The notes under the pieces are model-generated. The model ran no database searches, was not told where the DNA came from, and was given only the letters and a program-made list of their open reading frames with translations. The position numbers and the translations under genes are program-made. DNA of 24,927 bases, from contig JAJPZD010000048.1 in assembly GCA_021204605.1 (NCBI GenBank), positions 1 through 24,927 of the forward strand, read 5' to 3'. This stretch comes from Prevotella sp. (lineage in GTDB: Bacteria; Bacteroidota; Bacteroidia; Bacteroidales; Bacteroidaceae). This document shows positions 24,117 to 24,927 of the stretch, piece by piece (positions within the stretch are counted from its first letter, which is position 1; each line of letters opens with the position of its first letter).

Positions 24117-24860
24117 TCATTTTTTATTCTTGTATATTCCACCGGATGTCGTATTTGGGTCTATGTCCTCTCCTTCCATAGGGAATGTGGGGATGAATTT
24201 CATCTGTTGCTCTATCTTTCTCTTGCGTTTCAGCATGTATTCGCTCGGAGCGGCTGAATTGTATATCAACGGGTTTGGCAATGTGGCGGCAATCAGAGCG
24301 CACTCGCCCCTGAATAGGTCTGCCGCATCCTTACCGAAATTGTCCTCCGCCACTGCCTGCACTCCGTAAACGCCTTGTCCCATCTCTATGGAATTGAGAT
24401 ACACCTCCATGATTCTTTGCTTGCTCCACATAAACTCAATGAGCACCGTGAAATAGGCCTCCAATCCTTTCCTCAACCATGACCTGCCCGGCCACAGAAA
24501 CACGTTCTTGGCTGTCTGCTGAGATATGGTGCTGCCTCCTAATTTCGTATCGCTGCTCTTGTTGTGCTTTGCCGCACTCTCTATGGCTTTATAGTCAAAT
24601 CCATGGTGTAGCAGGAAACGCTGGTCCTCACTTGCCATCACTGCTACGGGCATGTGACGGGAAATCTTGTCCAATGACACCCAGCAGTGGTGCAGTTTTA
24701 CTTGTTCTCCGCTCTTCACCTGTTCTACACAGCGTAGCAACATAAGGGGTGTGATATACACAGGTATGAAACGTAATGACACAACAGCAAGAATGGTGGA
24801 GCCAAAAAAGACTACCACCATCCATCGTATAATGCGGGCCAGGAATTTCAGCTTACCCAT
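24117..24860 (-). CDS. mtgA: Monofunctional biosynthetic peptidoglycan transglycosylase
   Basis: An inner-membrane GT51 enzyme of 247 residues that polymerises lipid II into glycan strands without a transpeptidase domain. One N-terminal membrane segment spans about 12-33. GT51 motifs are ASEDQRFLLHHGFDYKAI at 76-93 (catalytic Glu78), GGSTISQQTAKN at 108-119, the RKGLEAYFTVLIE segment at 130-142, and IMEVYLNSIEMGQGVYGVQAVAEDNFG at 150-176. All are intact and the length is that of MtgA, so it is not a truncated class A penicillin-binding protein. It begins only 15 bases after the end of tRNA-Asp on the same strand, with no room for a promoter in between. The helicase gene follows after 24 bases. 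Confidence 0.95.
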   Translation of the reverse strand: MGKLKFLARIIRWMVVVFFGSTILAVVSLRFIPVYITPLMLLRCVEQVKSGEQVKLHHCWVSLDKISRHMPVAVMASEDQRFLLHHGFDYKAIESAAKHNKSSDTKLGGSTISQQTAKNVFLWPGRSWLRKGLEAYFTVLIEFMWSKQRIMEVYLNSIEMGQGVYGVQAVAEDNFGKDAADLFRGECALIAATLPNPLIYNSAAPSEYMLKRKRKIEQQMKFIPTFPMEGEDIDPNTTSGGIYKNKK

Positions 24861-24875
24861 ATATTCGTTGTCTTG

Positions 24876-24927
24876 CGGTGCGTACGAGATTCGAACTCGT
24901 GACCTCCTGCGTGACAGGCAGGCATTC
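24876..24927 (-). tRNA. tRNA-Asp (GTC), 5' part outside the window
   Basis: On the reverse strand this is the 3' two thirds of a tRNA. The anticodon loop CTGTCAC carries anticodon GTC (complement of 24913-24915), flanked by the stem GCCTG/GCAGG-type pairing. The T arm is ACGAG-TTCGAAT-CTCGT, the acceptor 3' strand ACGCACC, and the discriminator base G at 24876 is the identity base expected for aspartate. The next bases are CA and then A, so CCA is not fully encoded and must be added after transcription. About 24 bases of the 5' acceptor strand and D arm are cut off by the window edge. Confidence 0.93.

Noticed and set aside
1..24927. Mobile elements, CRISPR arrays, prophage or defence systems
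   Set aside because: I found no transposase, integrase, terminal inverted repeats with target duplications, regularly spaced repeats or defence-type genes on either strand.

Overview
The window looks like ordinary chromosome from a Bacteroidales bacterium, most likely Prevotellaceae (inference). Several things point there. The fumarate reductase has B-type subunits. There is a bamA cluster with tandem ompH genes and the Bacteroidales-type DUF6242 and DUF6089 families. Intergenic regions repeatedly contain TAnnTTTG promoter boxes, the Bacteroidetes sigma-ABfr -7 element. Strong Shine-Dalgarno sites are scarce. I see no phage, insertion sequence, CRISPR array or island. Layout, left to right: (1) 51-2780, forward: frdA-frdB, the catalytic half of a quinol:fumarate reductase; its membrane subunit would lie just upstream of the window. 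(2) 2801-5231, reverse: tsaC (tRNA t6A synthesis) followed by a CLC chloride transporter with CBS domains. (3) 5232-6003: a 772-base gene-free stretch, the least explained part of the window. It has an FNR-like palindrome, a consensus promoter inside a perfect inverted repeat, a possible 16-residue leader ORF overlapping a hairpin, and a second strong hairpin. (4) 6004-14121, forward: an envelope-biogenesis cluster made of a lipoprotein with Asp-box repeats, a DUF6089 barrel, uppS (lipid carrier), bamA (outer-membrane protein insertase), three Skp/OmpH-type periplasmic chaperones and murI (D-glutamate for peptidoglycan). (5) 14233-15063, reverse: a secreted alpha/beta-hydrolase esterase, divergent from (6) 15181-16261, forward: a NUDIX hydrolase and a LOG-family nucleotide phosphoribohydrolase one base apart. 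(7) 16358-18714, forward: a two-repeat lipoprotein and a MATE exporter, each with a promoter box almost touching its start codon. (8) 18718-24927, reverse: tRNA-Asp, mtgA, a PcrA/UvrD helicase and a phytase-like secreted protein; then, from its own promoter, a VanX-like M15 dipeptidase and a THUMP-like methyltransferase that overlap by four bases. How the genes fit together: the central cluster joins carrier-lipid synthesis, outer-membrane protein assembly and peptidoglycan precursor supply, and mtgA and the dipeptidase on the right arm add further cell-wall functions. The protein genes are mostly well-known families. The best candidate for something undescribed is the structured, promoter-bearing non-coding locus at about 5500-5850.
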